A stretch of 64,000 nucleotides of DNA from JABCZZ01 sp964454545 (GCA_964454545.1 CAYVTI010000002.1:30725-94724), one strand, 5' to 3'; counted from the stretch's first letter, positions 52,451 to 61,718 are shown. A program made the numbers and translations. The notes: generated by a model from the sequence alone, not told the origin.

Positions 52451-53746
52451 CTAACGAAAGGCAGGTATCATACCAGCCTGCGTACGGTGAGGCGCTATTA
52501 CAGGTGGTGGCGCGCCTGCGTTCATGCCTTCACGCGCAAGTTTCTGGAATTCCTTAAGTGCTGTGATAACTTCCTGCGCTGCTGGGCTTTGGGCCACTTC
52601 CTGTACTTTCGTATGTTCGGGAGAAAAGAATGGCGCGGCCTGACTTTTGACAGCTTCTTCTGCTGATTCAGAAATCTTGAAGGATTGTATTTGCGCGGCG
52701 CTATTCTGTTTATTCAATCTCTCGTTATATATGGCTGGGCAATGCCCAGACTCGGGAGCAAGCACACAAGCAAGTTCTTCAACTCTTTCGATGAGCGCTC
52801 CGACCACTTTTTCAGCTATTTGAGAAAATGGCATGTCTTTGTAATTTTCTATTTGAATTCCGAGGAATGCATCAATGAAATTCACTACAGCGTTCTGACT
52901 GCGCTCAGAAGTGGGGATGGAAGCAAGATGGCCGTCAGGAAAAATTTTTGTTTCCGGCCCTGCCGGTACGAGTAATGGATTGGCTATTTGAATTAATTCA
53001 GGCACTGGATCGTTGCTATCAACAAGATTAATATATCTATTGCCAAATTTTTTCTGCACTTCTGCAGCGAGCGGTTGATTGACCGTAGCTGGTGATCCGA
53101 GAGCGCATACACTGCCATTAATATTGAGGCTAGTTTCCATTGCGAATAAAAGCGCCAATGCAGCGCCGCGGCTATGACCAACGGTAGATATTTTTGCGCC
53201 CTGTAGTTCAGGGTTCTTTGCCTGTGCTTCATGGACTGCCGCTTCGATCTGATCTTTTAAGGGGGGCTGATCATTTATTCTGTTATTCAAAGCTTTCACG
53301 AATCCCGAATGCGCCTCGCCATTTAAAAATGAGGTAGAAGTCGCATCTAAATCGTTAAGTAATTGCGGAATATTGCCACGTTCAGTACCGCAAAAATCCA
53401 GAACAATATTGTTACCATGCTGTATGACCAGCACCCGATCCATTCCGTTATTAACTACTTTCAGTATTTTATCGCCATTCATCTCTTTGGCAATGGATTG
53501 CGCAGCATTTATGGAATCCTGTGCATCCGAAATTTTATGATCTGTAAGATAGTTGGCGATATCGTTTTGTCCAGAATTGGATCCAATACTATTACTAAGT
53601 TCGCTAGCTTCGTTTCCAGTATTGCCAGGATTTATATAGGCCAAAATAGCGGCAGCCGACATGTAGGATAGGGATAATGGAGGAGACTCATTACCTGCTG
53701 CCGTGGAAGGGCGTTCGAGTACAGCTGTTGAATTTCCCTGAGCCAT
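52451..53746 (-). CDS. Class 3 lipase-like serine hydrolase
   Basis: A 431-residue protein with a Lipase_3 core: LDFCGTERGNI near residue 116 (oxyanion loop, as in FRGT), GEAHSGFVKAL, the nucleophile elbow TVGHSRGAALAL, ALGSPATVN and NLVDSNDPVPEL giving the catalytic Asp; a final His may be at DGHLASIP. There is no N-terminal signal peptide, and the last 100 residues are disordered, Ala/Gln/Pro-rich and basic at the end. This could be exported by a type I, III or IV route with a C-terminal signal, but no system is visible. The gene is AT-richer than its neighbours. Confidence 0.8.
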   Translation of the reverse strand: MAQGNSTAVLERPSTAAGNESPPLSLSYMSAAAILAYINPGNTGNEASELSNSIGSNSGQNDIANYLTDHKISDAQDSINAAQSIAKEMNGDKILKVVNNGMDRVLVIQHGNNIVLDFCGTERGNIPQLLNDLDATSTSFLNGEAHSGFVKALNNRINDQPPLKDQIEAAVHEAQAKNPELQGAKISTVGHSRGAALALLFAMETSLNINGSVCALGSPATVNQPLAAEVQKKFGNRYINLVDSNDPVPELIQIANPLLVPAGPETKIFPDGHLASIPTSERSQNAVVNFIDAFLGIQIENYKDMPFSQIAEKVVGALIERVEELACVLAPESGHCPAIYNERLNKQNSAAQIQSFKISESAEEAVKSQAAPFFSPEHTKVQEVAQSPAAQEVITALKEFQKLAREGMNAGAPPPVIAPHRTQAGMIPAFR

Positions 53747-53902
53747 CTTGGGCTACCTTGTTTATTCAGAAGCCCGCTTGTTTCCTTACGCGGGCTAATA
53801 GTTAAAATATAGCACGGAATAGCGGTTTTCTCAATCGTGTCACAAAAATTTCATTAACGTCCATTAAGGATTATTGCATGTGGCTGGAAGCGGTAAACTG
53901 CT

Positions 53903-55747
53903 CTAATATGCTAGTTTTTCCTTGGGGAAACGGATGACAATGATATCGGAGTGATCGACCGAGGACTTCACTTCCATCTGCCCGTGATACATGGCAAGCA
54001 GGGCTTTTGTGAGGGGGATTCCCGAATGGCTGGGGCGGTGCCGCTCATATGGCTTTTCGTGGGCAGCGCCATGTTTCTGCTCATGCGCCGGGCGTATTTC
54101 GGCGAAGGAGATGCAGAAATTCTCGCGGCCTTTCTCATCCGGCTCCATGTATCCCCGGATGACGATGTGACTGCGTTCCGCATTGCCGTCTATGATATTG
54201 GCGAGGATATTGACGGTAATCTGCTCAAGCCGCTGCTCGTCCATGATGATGCGCGGCGTGACTTCGGGCAATTTTACTTCGATGTCGAGCTTCTCCGAGG
54301 CAAGCGTCCTTGAAACCGCGCGTACGCATTTGTTGAGCAATAGGCGCACGTCGATATGCTTCTCCTGCAGTTCCGATGCGCTGGTTTCGGCATTCGCCAG
54401 TTTCTGCATGTCATCGGCGAGGGTTCTCAGCTGTTGGGCGGCTTCGTGGATGTCGACCACATACTGGTAATACTGCTTGTTCTCAAATACGCCGAGGCTC
54501 TGGCTTTTCATGATTTCCGTAAATCCCAGGATGGTGTTGAGCGGGACTCGGAGCGCATGGCTCATGGAGGAGAGAAAATCCACTTTGATCCTGTTGCTTA
54601 AATCAGACGCCTCCTTGCTGTGCCGGAGCATGACGTTCTTATTCCGGTTTTCTTCCTCGATCCGCCGGGTTTCCTGCAGGTAATCGCTGAGTTTCCTGAT
54701 CTGCTGCGCCAGCACATGAAGATCGTCCACCGCGCCTATATTTTCCGGTTCCTGATATTTGCCGCCGCGCGTGATATGCGCCGTGAGTTCCGCAAGCTGC
54801 GCAATCGGGTTGATGATGCGCAGGCGCACCAGCCAGAGCAGGGTAAGCATGAAGACGCCGAACAGGGAAATCTCTGTCAGGCGTGGCAGCAGGAGTTTGC
54901 GCAGGGCGTTGCTGCTTGCGGAATTATCAAGCCCCAGCATGATGATGTAAGGGTAGGTCGCCGACAGCTCGTAATATACGTACATCGAGTCCCGGTCGAA
55001 AATGCTGCCGTTTGCGATGAGTCCGGACGGACGCTGGCTGAAATCAACGGATTTCAGTTTCTCGCTGTAATCGTCAAACTGCACGAGCTTTTCTTCGGCG
55101 ATGCTCTGGGTAAGCGGCAGGATGCTCCGGCTATAAATGGCAAAATAGATGCCTGAATCCCGAACCACTTTCTGTAGATCGCGGGTAATGGTGTAAATGT
55201 CCATGCTGATGACGATGGCGCCGATATATTTCCCCGTCGCGTCGGTGATGCCAAGCGCCACCGGCAGCGCCCATTTCGCGGAAACGCGTCCCTGGATGGG
55301 AGCGCCGATATGGATTTTCCAGGGCGTCGCCAGCGCCTGTTTGACGTAATCGCGGTCTGACACGTCCACAGGGGGATGCACGCCTTTGTTGCTGCTGACG
55401 ACATTGCGGTTGTCCGCATCAATCCAGGAGAACACATGGTGGACGGTCGCCGTCGTGTCGAACGAGCGCAGGAGCAGGGCAATGCCGTTCAGATCGTGCG
55501 GATCCATATGGGTGATTTCCTGTCCCATGCCCTGCAGCAGGTGCGAGGAATGCTCTATTTCGAGGATGAGCGCCCGGTCGATGCGTGTCGCTTCGGTCTC
55601 CAGCTGGTGGGTGACCTGCTGCGAATGCTCGAGATAGGTCTCGTACGTCATGCTGGCCGCTATCAGCAGCAGTACAACCACGGCTGCGAGGAAGGCAGAG
55701 CTGTGCGAAATCGAGGGCTTCTTCATAGCGATAGCAATGTACCGCAT
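53903..55747 (-). CDS. Sensor histidine kinase with periplasmic sensor domain and degenerate ATPase domain
   Basis: An inner-membrane protein of 614 residues. A first helix near 18-36 is followed by a large periplasmic region (about 40-285) with PDC/dCache features (VFSWIDADNRNVVSS, DRDYVKQAL, ALPVALGITDATGKY), then a second helix (about 290-310), a HAMP-like linker and HisKA with SSMSHALRVPLNTILGF, so phospho-His is present. The HATPase has an N-box-like NILANIID and a C-terminal SGIPLTKALLAMYHGQMEV, but no DTGxG box. ATP binding may be lost. Start may be the ATG at 55726. Confidence 0.85.
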   Translation of the reverse strand: MRYIAIAMKKPSISHSSAFLAAVVVLLLIAASMTYETYLEHSQQVTHQLETEATRIDRALILEIEHSSHLLQGMGQEITHMDPHDLNGIALLLRSFDTTATVHHVFSWIDADNRNVVSSNKGVHPPVDVSDRDYVKQALATPWKIHIGAPIQGRVSAKWALPVALGITDATGKYIGAIVISMDIYTITRDLQKVVRDSGIYFAIYSRSILPLTQSIAEEKLVQFDDYSEKLKSVDFSQRPSGLIANGSIFDRDSMYVYYELSATYPYIIMLGLDNSASSNALRKLLLPRLTEISLFGVFMLTLLWLVRLRIINPIAQLAELTAHITRGGKYQEPENIGAVDDLHVLAQQIRKLSDYLQETRRIEEENRNKNVMLRHSKEASDLSNRIKVDFLSSMSHALRVPLNTILGFTEIMKSQSLGVFENKQYYQYVVDIHEAAQQLRTLADDMQKLANAETSASELQEKHIDVRLLLNKCVRAVSRTLASEKLDIEVKLPEVTPRIIMDEQRLEQITVNILANIIDGNAERSHIVIRGYMEPDEKGRENFCISFAEIRPAHEQKHGAAHEKPYERHRPSHSGIPLTKALLAMYHGQMEVKSSVDHSDIIVIRFPKEKLAY

Positions 55748-55967
55748 TTGAAAGGAATGTGTAGCATTATTTATAGCCGGAGTATTTTTGAGTTAGTGCT
55801 CATTTGTCATCCCGGATAAACTCGTCTCTTGGTTCGCTTTCCGGGACGGCAAGTGTGGAATAACTCAGGAAATGGCACCAGACTGTCACCAAATATTCAC
55901 ACAAAAACACCGCGGAAATGCTATACTTTACCTATGAATTTCAACCCGGCTGGTGAAGGAACTGCAT

Positions 55968-56153
55968 ATGGAAAATATCACGGAATATGAACTCGATTCA
56001 CATATTGTCTATATCCGGCCGTTCTGCCAGGATGGCAATAACGGTTATGCCATCCATGCCGCCGACGGCAAGCCGCTGGGCGTTTTTGAGAGTTATGATT
56101 CCGCCTTCTTCACCGCTAAATTACACGACTTAGCGCCTGTCAGCGTCCACTGA
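55968..56153 (+). CDS. DUF1150-family protein
   Basis: A 61-residue alphaproteobacterial protein. The diagnostic features are VYIRPF near the start, AIHAADGKPLGVFESYDSAF in the middle and the final HDLAPVSVH, which match DUF1150 from memory. AAGGA lies eight bases before the ATG at 55968; a GTG five codons upstream is less likely. In many alphas DUF1150 is next to a small heat-shock protein gene; here pstB is convergent 4 bases away instead. Function unknown. Confidence 0.82.
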   Translation: MENITEYELDSHIVYIRPFCQDGNNGYAIHAADGKPLGVFESYDSAFFTAKLHDLAPVSVH

Positions 56154-56156
56154 GTC

Positions 56157-56921
56157 TCAGCCATATCTTCCGGTGATATAATCGCGTGTCTGCTGGTTCT
56201 CGGCATGGGTGAATATCTTCGCCGTGTCGTCGAACTCCAGCAATTTTCCCATATAAAAGAAAGCAGTCCTGCGGGAAATGCGCGCTGCCTGCTGCATGGA
56301 ATGCGTCACGATCACGATAGTGTAGTGCCGCTGCAGTTCGTTGATAAGCTCTTCCACCTTTGCGGTCGCTATCGGATCGAGCGCCGAGCAGGGTTCATCC
56401 ATCAGGATGACTTCGGGATTAACCGCAATGGCGCGGGCGATGCAGAGCCGCTGCTGCTGTCCGCCGGAAATGCTGGTTCCCGGCTGGTCCAGCCGATCCT
56501 TCACCTCGTCCCATAGGCCGGCCTTGATAAGACTGTTTGCCACCAGCGCGTCCATGTCCGCCCTGTCTTTGACCATGCCGTGTATGCGCGGGCCGTAGGC
56601 GACATTGTCGTATATGGATTTGGGGAAGGGGTTGGGTTTCTGGAATACCATGCCGATGCGTGTGCGAAGCGCTACCGGATCCTGGTAAGGGGCGTAGATA
56701 TTCTCGTTATCGATTACCAGAGTGCCTTCGATGCGGCAGTTCTCGATCGTGTCGTTCATGCGGTTGATGCAGCGCAGGAACGTTGATTTCCCGCAGCCCG
56801 ATGGCCCGATAAGGGCGGTCACTGCGTTGGCTTCGATGGCAATATTGATGTCAAAAAGCGCTTGCTTTGCGCCATAATAGACATTGAGCGAACGGCTGGA
56901 AATCTTGGGCAAATCTGTCAT
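56157..56921 (-). CDS. pstB: Phosphate ABC transporter ATP-binding protein PstB
   Basis: The ATPase of the high-affinity phosphate transporter. The 254-residue protein has Walker A GPSGCGKST, signature SISGGQQQRLCIARA, Walker B VILMDEPCSALDP and the PstB-typical RCINRMND and GMVFQKPNPFPKSIYDNV. The pstS, pstC, pstA and phoU genes are absent here; instead the gene follows dctA by 12 bases, so the two are probably cotranscribed. An orphan PstB must pair with distant subunits. Confidence 0.93.
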   Translation of the reverse strand: MTDLPKISSRSLNVYYGAKQALFDINIAIEANAVTALIGPSGCGKSTFLRCINRMNDTIENCRIEGTLVIDNENIYAPYQDPVALRTRIGMVFQKPNPFPKSIYDNVAYGPRIHGMVKDRADMDALVANSLIKAGLWDEVKDRLDQPGTSISGGQQQRLCIARAIAVNPEVILMDEPCSALDPIATAKVEELINELQRHYTIVIVTHSMQQAARISRRTAFFYMGKLLEFDDTAKIFTHAENQQTRDYITGRYG

Positions 56922-56933
56922 AACGCCGCCATA

Positions 56934-58214
56934 TTATATGTCCGGGCTGCCTTCATCAAGCAGCCTTTCTGCCTGTTTTATATCAAGGCTGTTTTCCCAT
57001 TTCGCCACCACAATAGTGGTAATGCCGTTGCCAATCAAGTTGGTGATGGCGCGCCCCGTGGACATGAAACGGTCGATGGCGAAGATGAGGGCAAGTCCAA
57101 TGTCAAGGCTTTGCTGCGGCATAATTTTCATCGAGCCGAGCGTGGCGGCAAGCACGATAAACGCGCTGCCCGACACGCCCGCTGCGCCCTTTGAGGCGAC
57201 CAGCAGCACGCCGAGCAATGTCAGTTCCTGCCACAGGGTGATATGCGTATGAGTGGCATAGGCGATGAACAGCGCGCCCATAGTGAAATAAATGGAAGAG
57301 CCTACGAGGTTGAAGGAATAGCCGGTCGGCACGACCATCCGTACCACAGGCTTGCTGCAGCCCAGTATCTCAAGCTTTTCCATGAGGCGCGGCAATACGG
57401 ATTCAGAAGAGGAGGTGCCCAGCACGATGAATATTTCCTCGCGGATGAACTTGAGGAATTTCCAGGTGCTTAAATTACAGTAGAAACGCATCATCGGCCA
57501 CATGACCGCGAGGATGAACAATATGCAGGTGACATAAAATATGCCGACCAGTTCGCCCAGGTCCTTGAGTGATCCGATGCCGAACTTGCCGACCGTAAAC
57601 GCCATCGCGCCGAATGCGCCGATGGGAGCGAGCTTGGTGATGAAATCAACCATTTTGAAGAGGATATGCGCGCATAAGTCAAGAAAGCCGAGCATCTGCC
57701 TGCCCTTGTCCCCCAGTGTCGGCAGCGCGGCGGCGAACAGGATGGCGATCAGCAGCACCTGCAGGATTTCTCCGCTGGAGAAGGCGCTGATAAGCGTCGT
57801 GGGAATGATGTGCATCAGGAAGTCAACGGTCGAGACGTTTTCCGCCTGTTCCATATTCTGCCTGACCGTGCTCACGTCGACCTTGCTCGCGTCAATATGG
57901 AGATTGGCGCCCGGATGCAGGATTTCGACAAGCACCAGGCCGATGACCAGCGCAAGGGTGGTGATCACCTCAAAGCAGACAAGGGCTTTTGCGCCTACGA
58001 GGCCGACTTGCTTCATGCTGCCCATGCCCGCCACTCCGGACACAATCGTGCAGAAGATGATCGGCGCAATCATCATTTTGATAAGATTGATGAAAGCATC
58101 ACCCAGCGGCTTCATTTTGACTGCCGAGTCCGGGTTGATGTAACCTAATGCCACTCCGAAAATAATCGCCGCCACGACCTGGACGAACAGGTCCTTGTAA
58201 ATAGGCTTCTTCAC
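56934..58214 (-). CDS. C4-dicarboxylate transport protein DctA-like
   Basis: A second SLC1-family symporter (426 residues) with SSSESVLPRLMEKLEILG in HP1, GYSFNLVGSSIYFTMGALFIAYAT in TM7, and SKGAAGVSGSAFIVLAATL in HP2, the pattern of the DctA succinate/fumarate/malate:H+ group. Eight helices are visible. It is related to, but clearly distinct from, the protein at 36363. It heads the dctA-pstB pair and is divergent from ruvB. Confidence 0.9.
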   Translation of the reverse strand: MKKPIYKDLFVQVVAAIIFGVALGYINPDSAVKMKPLGDAFINLIKMMIAPIIFCTIVSGVAGMGSMKQVGLVGAKALVCFEVITTLALVIGLVLVEILHPGANLHIDASKVDVSTVRQNMEQAENVSTVDFLMHIIPTTLISAFSSGEILQVLLIAILFAAALPTLGDKGRQMLGFLDLCAHILFKMVDFITKLAPIGAFGAMAFTVGKFGIGSLKDLGELVGIFYVTCILFILAVMWPMMRFYCNLSTWKFLKFIREEIFIVLGTSSSESVLPRLMEKLEILGCSKPVVRMVVPTGYSFNLVGSSIYFTMGALFIAYATHTHITLWQELTLLGVLLVASKGAAGVSGSAFIVLAATLGSMKIMPQQSLDIGLALIFAIDRFMSTGRAITNLIGNGITTIVVAKWENSLDIKQAERLLDEGSPDI

Positions 58215-58319
58215 ATTTCAGCCATTAAGAGTTACAGGTAACATCCTACATAGATAGAAAAGGCGTGATACTCAAGGAATTATTTGCGAGCGTAATATAA
58301 CTGGTCTATACATTTCCAT

Positions 58320-59360
58320 ATGAATGATCCTGCGCGTATAGTTTCCCCCGGCGCTGCCGAAGAAGATGCCGACCTCCAGACGCTAAGGCCGTTGTCCTTC
58401 GGGGATTTCACCGGCCAGAAACAGGCATGCGGCAACCTGAAGGTATTTGTGGAATCGGCGCGCGCAAGGGATGAGGCGCTGGATCACACGTTGCTGTACG
58501 GCCCGCCCGGGCTGGGCAAAACCACGCTGGCGCAGATCATCGCGCGCGAGATGGGCGTGGGTTTCCGCGCGACATCCGGCCCGATTCTTACCAAAGCAGG
58601 TGACCTTGCCGCCATCCTTACCAACCTGCAGAAAGGCGACGTGTTGTTCGTGGATGAAATCCATCGTCTGAATTCCGCGGTGGAGGAAGTGCTCTATCCG
58701 GCGATGGAGGATTTCAAGCTCGATCTCATTATCGGCGAAGGGCCGGCGGCGCGCACCATACGGATTGACGTGCCGCAGTTCACCCTCATTGGCGCCACCA
58801 CCCGTATCGGGCTTATATCCAATCCGCTGCGTGACCGTTTCGGCATCCCGGTGCGTTTGCAGTTTTATGAAGTGGCGGAGTTGCAGCATGTGATTGAGCG
58901 CGCCGCCAGCATTATGGGGATTGCCATCGGCAAGGAAGGATCGCTTGAAATCGCCCGCCGCTCACGCGGCACGCCGCGCATCGCCGTAAGATTATTGCGC
59001 CGGGTGCGCGACTTCGCGCAGGCGGAAGGCGCAAACGGCATCGACCGCACGCTTGCCGACAAGGCTCTGCTGCGCCTCGACGTCGATATGCTGGGGCTGG
59101 ACGCTTCCGACCACCGCTACCTGAAATTCATCGCCGAGCATTATAACGGCGGGCCGGTGGGAGTGGAGACTATCGCCGCCGGGCTTGCTGAACAGCGCGA
59201 TTCCATCGAGGAAACCATCGAGCCGTTCATGATCCAGTGCGGCTTCGTGCAACGCACCCCGCGCGGGCGCTTGCTCACACCCAAAGCCTTCACCCATATC
59301 GGCCTGCAACCGCCTAAGGCATTCATCAACCAATTGTATTTTCTTGGAGAAATAGGATAA
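58320..59360 (+). CDS. ruvB: Holliday junction branch migration ATPase RuvB
   Basis: The motor of RuvAB. The 346-residue protein has LRPLSFGDFTGQKQACGNL, Walker A GPPGLGKTTLAQ, Walker B VLFVDEIHRLN, sensor GATTRIGLISNPLRDRFG, and the C-terminal winged helix with RTPRGRLLTPKAFTHIGLQ. The ruvA and ruvC genes are not upstream. The last 26 codons start with a 36-base segment that recurs 2.3 kb downstream, after which the two copies diverge. The C-terminus here is AFINQLYFLGEIG, not clearly the ancestral one. Confidence 0.95.
   Translation: MNDPARIVSPGAAEEDADLQTLRPLSFGDFTGQKQACGNLKVFVESARARDEALDHTLLYGPPGLGKTTLAQIIAREMGVGFRATSGPILTKAGDLAAILTNLQKGDVLFVDEIHRLNSAVEEVLYPAMEDFKLDLIIGEGPAARTIRIDVPQFTLIGATTRIGLISNPLRDRFGIPVRLQFYEVAELQHVIERAASIMGIAIGKEGSLEIARRSRGTPRIAVRLLRRVRDFAQAEGANGIDRTLADKALLRLDVDMLGLDASDHRYLKFIAEHYNGGPVGVETIAAGLAEQRDSIEETIEPFMIQCGFVQRTPRGRLLTPKAFTHIGLQPPKAFINQLYFLGEIG
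59283..59318. repeat. 36-base direct repeat, copy 1 (inside ruvB)
   Basis: The 36 bases from AAAGCCTTCACC to CCGCCTAAG are identical to 61639-61674. They encode KAFTHIGLQPPK in the ruvB frame in both copies. The 2320 bases between the copies hold one large gene. Confidence 0.95.
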
Positions 59361-59450
59361 ACGTTTAATAATATCGTTAAATGTTAACTGATTATTAAGC
59401 AGAAAATGCTATGCTTGGAAGCGTAACTGTTACTTTTTTGCTTCCAGATT

Positions 59451-61589
59451 ATGACAATCAAGCGAAGAACCCTGAACGCCATCAAACGCGGTAAGGCTGC
59501 AACATTGATCATAGATTATCCTTTGGAGGATGGATATCTTCTTAATCAGGATGCTACCACACTTGCTGACACACTTGATCAGGTGCTCCGCCAGGTTCCC
59601 GATATTCCCATACAGGAGATAAAAGCACAATTTTCCTATATAGGGGCACGGGGTTTAAGCAGGCTGGCACAGGCCGTTGCCAATATAAAAAATGTAACGC
59701 TTCAACTTGATGAAATAAAGGGACCATCTGCAACGGATGCATTAATACAAAGCATGGAAGTCCTTGATAATTCAGGATGCAATATCAATCTTGGCATATC
59801 CGATTATAATATGGATGTGAGAAAGCTGGCGACAGGATTAGCGGATTTTGAGAATTTGCGTGCCGTTGCTTTATACCGTTATCCTGATCAATATCGCTCT
59901 CCTGACGATAAGAAGAATATTGATGATTTTGTATTGCTGGTTAAGGCGCTCCACAAGCCTGGCCGGAAAGTTACCGTAGTAGGCCGTCTGCTTGACGAGA
60001 AGGAAAAAGAAGCTTTGAGCCAATTGAAATCAGAACATCCGGCCATTATGATGGATATGTTCAGATACGATTCTAATACAATCGGCTGGCTTCTTGATCT
60101 GGCGCAGAATCTGCCAAAAGAACACCAATATGACAGCCAGAGAGATGAATTGTACAGACAGGCAATAAATGTTCACTTCAGGTCATATCTGAAGAGTATC
60201 ACAGGGACAACCGTTGAAAGATTCTGTGCTGATAATGGATTCACCTCCACATTTGCCGAGCTTATTACCGGAAGCATTCTTCCAGAAGGGGCAAAGCTTG
60301 GTGCATTTGCTTCATTCGCAGATGTGGCATTAAACAGAGCGACACACAAGTTAATAAAACAGGGGGGACGGAAGCCCTACCCTCATAACCCGTGTGCGTT
60401 AGAGCGAAAAAGAACGATGCCACCCCCTTTTATTAGCCGTGAGGAAGCCATTTCCACCGTTATTGAGGTTTGTCGCAGATTTGATCCGGATATGGTGCGC
60501 ATAGTCAAAGAAGCAATCGAAGAGAAACGTATCAGCTTTCATCCATCAGGTCGTCTTGCGCATACAGGCATTATTGGGAATTCTGGGAGTATGCCGCCTG
60601 ACATAAGGAATATGCTGTCACGGGATCCGGAACGGATGAAGGGGAAATTCTATGTATCAGCACCGTTGCTGACGGAGGATCAACAATATCTTTCACTTGA
60701 TGATCTGATTACTCTTATGCATGAAATCGGCCATCTGGTAGCGAATCAGAGAGCCGTGGAAGCAGGCAATGAAAAACTTGGAGCATCACCTCTTCACGAA
60801 GCATTTGCAAGATTAAGCGAATGTCTTCTTCATGACTATCTTGAAGAAACCTCAAGTCTGGATCCCTTCAAGCGTTTGGCAATTGAACGCGAGTGGCACA
60901 AGTATACGGATAGTTTTATCTTCCAGGCAAGAGAGGTTGCGTTGCAGGATGCTCTGGAGAACAGGTTTAAAGAGTCTGGCGGTGAGCTTAGCTTGGCCGA
61001 TTTGACGGAAGTCACACAGAAAATTACGCCTGAATATATTCATCTATGGCAGGATGAGCATTTATTAACAGGTGCGCCATTCAATCTGCTCTATTATGTT
61101 TTCGGGAGGCCTCTGGGAGATGAGATCTTCAGGCAGTGGAAGGAAGCCGGGACGCCGGAAGAAAAAGCGGAAATCGCCAATCGCCTGAAAGAAATACAAA
61201 GTGCGGGAGGCGGCAAAAGTTTTATAGAGGCTGTGAAGGCGTTTGGTAAAGATGAGCATAGCTTCATCGATTGGATTCGGAATTCTGTCACGCTTAACGA
61301 ACGGCAGAAGATGAAAGTGGCAAGACAGAGGGGCTTGGTAGCGGCTGTAGAAGCGTACAGAGCCAGCAATGGCCAGTTTCCTACAAATGAAAAATTGAAG
61401 GTAATGGAAGCTGCCATAGATGCCGCATCGGCCATAGAGGAATTCAGGCGTATAAACTATAAAACGCCCGCGCAGGATGAAGTACTGCATTTAGCGGAAA
61501 TCGTTAAGGCAATTCCGGGTAACGATATCGGGGCCCCAATCCCTGGAAATATACTGGGCAGTGCGGATTCGGGCAAGGGGAGAGGGTAG
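59451..61589 (+). CDS. Putative metallopeptidase with HEIGH motif and repeat-rich N-terminal region
   Basis: A 712-residue protein. Residues 420-465 read TLMHEIGHLV ... SECLLHDYL: HEIGH (His424, Glu425, His428) is the zinc-binding pattern, and Glu457 in a ARLSECLLHDYL segment could be the third ligand; this resembles the M3/PepF group, where an ASTFNE-like element follows about 25-30 residues later. The N-terminal 220 residues have irregular, leucine-rich turns (VTLQLDEIKG, LRAVALYRYPD) like a weak LRR domain. No signal peptide; the end is Gly/Ser/Lys-rich. Adjacent to a ruvB remnant and AT-richer than ruvB. An effector-type peptidase is possible but unproved. Confidence 0.65.
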   Translation: MTIKRRTLNAIKRGKAATLIIDYPLEDGYLLNQDATTLADTLDQVLRQVPDIPIQEIKAQFSYIGARGLSRLAQAVANIKNVTLQLDEIKGPSATDALIQSMEVLDNSGCNINLGISDYNMDVRKLATGLADFENLRAVALYRYPDQYRSPDDKKNIDDFVLLVKALHKPGRKVTVVGRLLDEKEKEALSQLKSEHPAIMMDMFRYDSNTIGWLLDLAQNLPKEHQYDSQRDELYRQAINVHFRSYLKSITGTTVERFCADNGFTSTFAELITGSILPEGAKLGAFASFADVALNRATHKLIKQGGRKPYPHNPCALERKRTMPPPFISREEAISTVIEVCRRFDPDMVRIVKEAIEEKRISFHPSGRLAHTGIIGNSGSMPPDIRNMLSRDPERMKGKFYVSAPLLTEDQQYLSLDDLITLMHEIGHLVANQRAVEAGNEKLGASPLHEAFARLSECLLHDYLEETSSLDPFKRLAIEREWHKYTDSFIFQAREVALQDALENRFKESGGELSLADLTEVTQKITPEYIHLWQDEHLLTGAPFNLLYYVFGRPLGDEIFRQWKEAGTPEEKAEIANRLKEIQSAGGGKSFIEAVKAFGKDEHSFIDWIRNSVTLNERQKMKVARQRGLVAAVEAYRASNGQFPTNEKLKVMEAAIDAASAIEEFRRINYKTPAQDEVLHLAEIVKAIPGNDIGAPIPGNILGSADSGKGRG

Positions 61590-61638
61590 CTAGGATTCCT
61601 TTCTTTCACGATTTCGGTAGTAAGCGCTTTATCCCCAA

Positions 61639-61713
61639 AAAGCCTTCACCCATATCGGCCTGCAACCGCCTAAGATATTGCCTCATCAGTTAGATTTGAT
61701 GGAAACGGAATAA
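61639..61713 (+). pseudogene. ruvB 3'-end remnant
   Basis: The 36-base repeat (61639-61674) is followed by 39 bases that stay in the ruvB frame and end at a TAA (61711), coding ILPHQLDLMETE after the shared segment. It looks like a second, different ruvB C-terminus without the rest of the gene. Either this is the original end displaced by an insertion, or it is a small degraded duplicate. Confidence 0.7.
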
Positions 61714-61718
61714 TCCTG

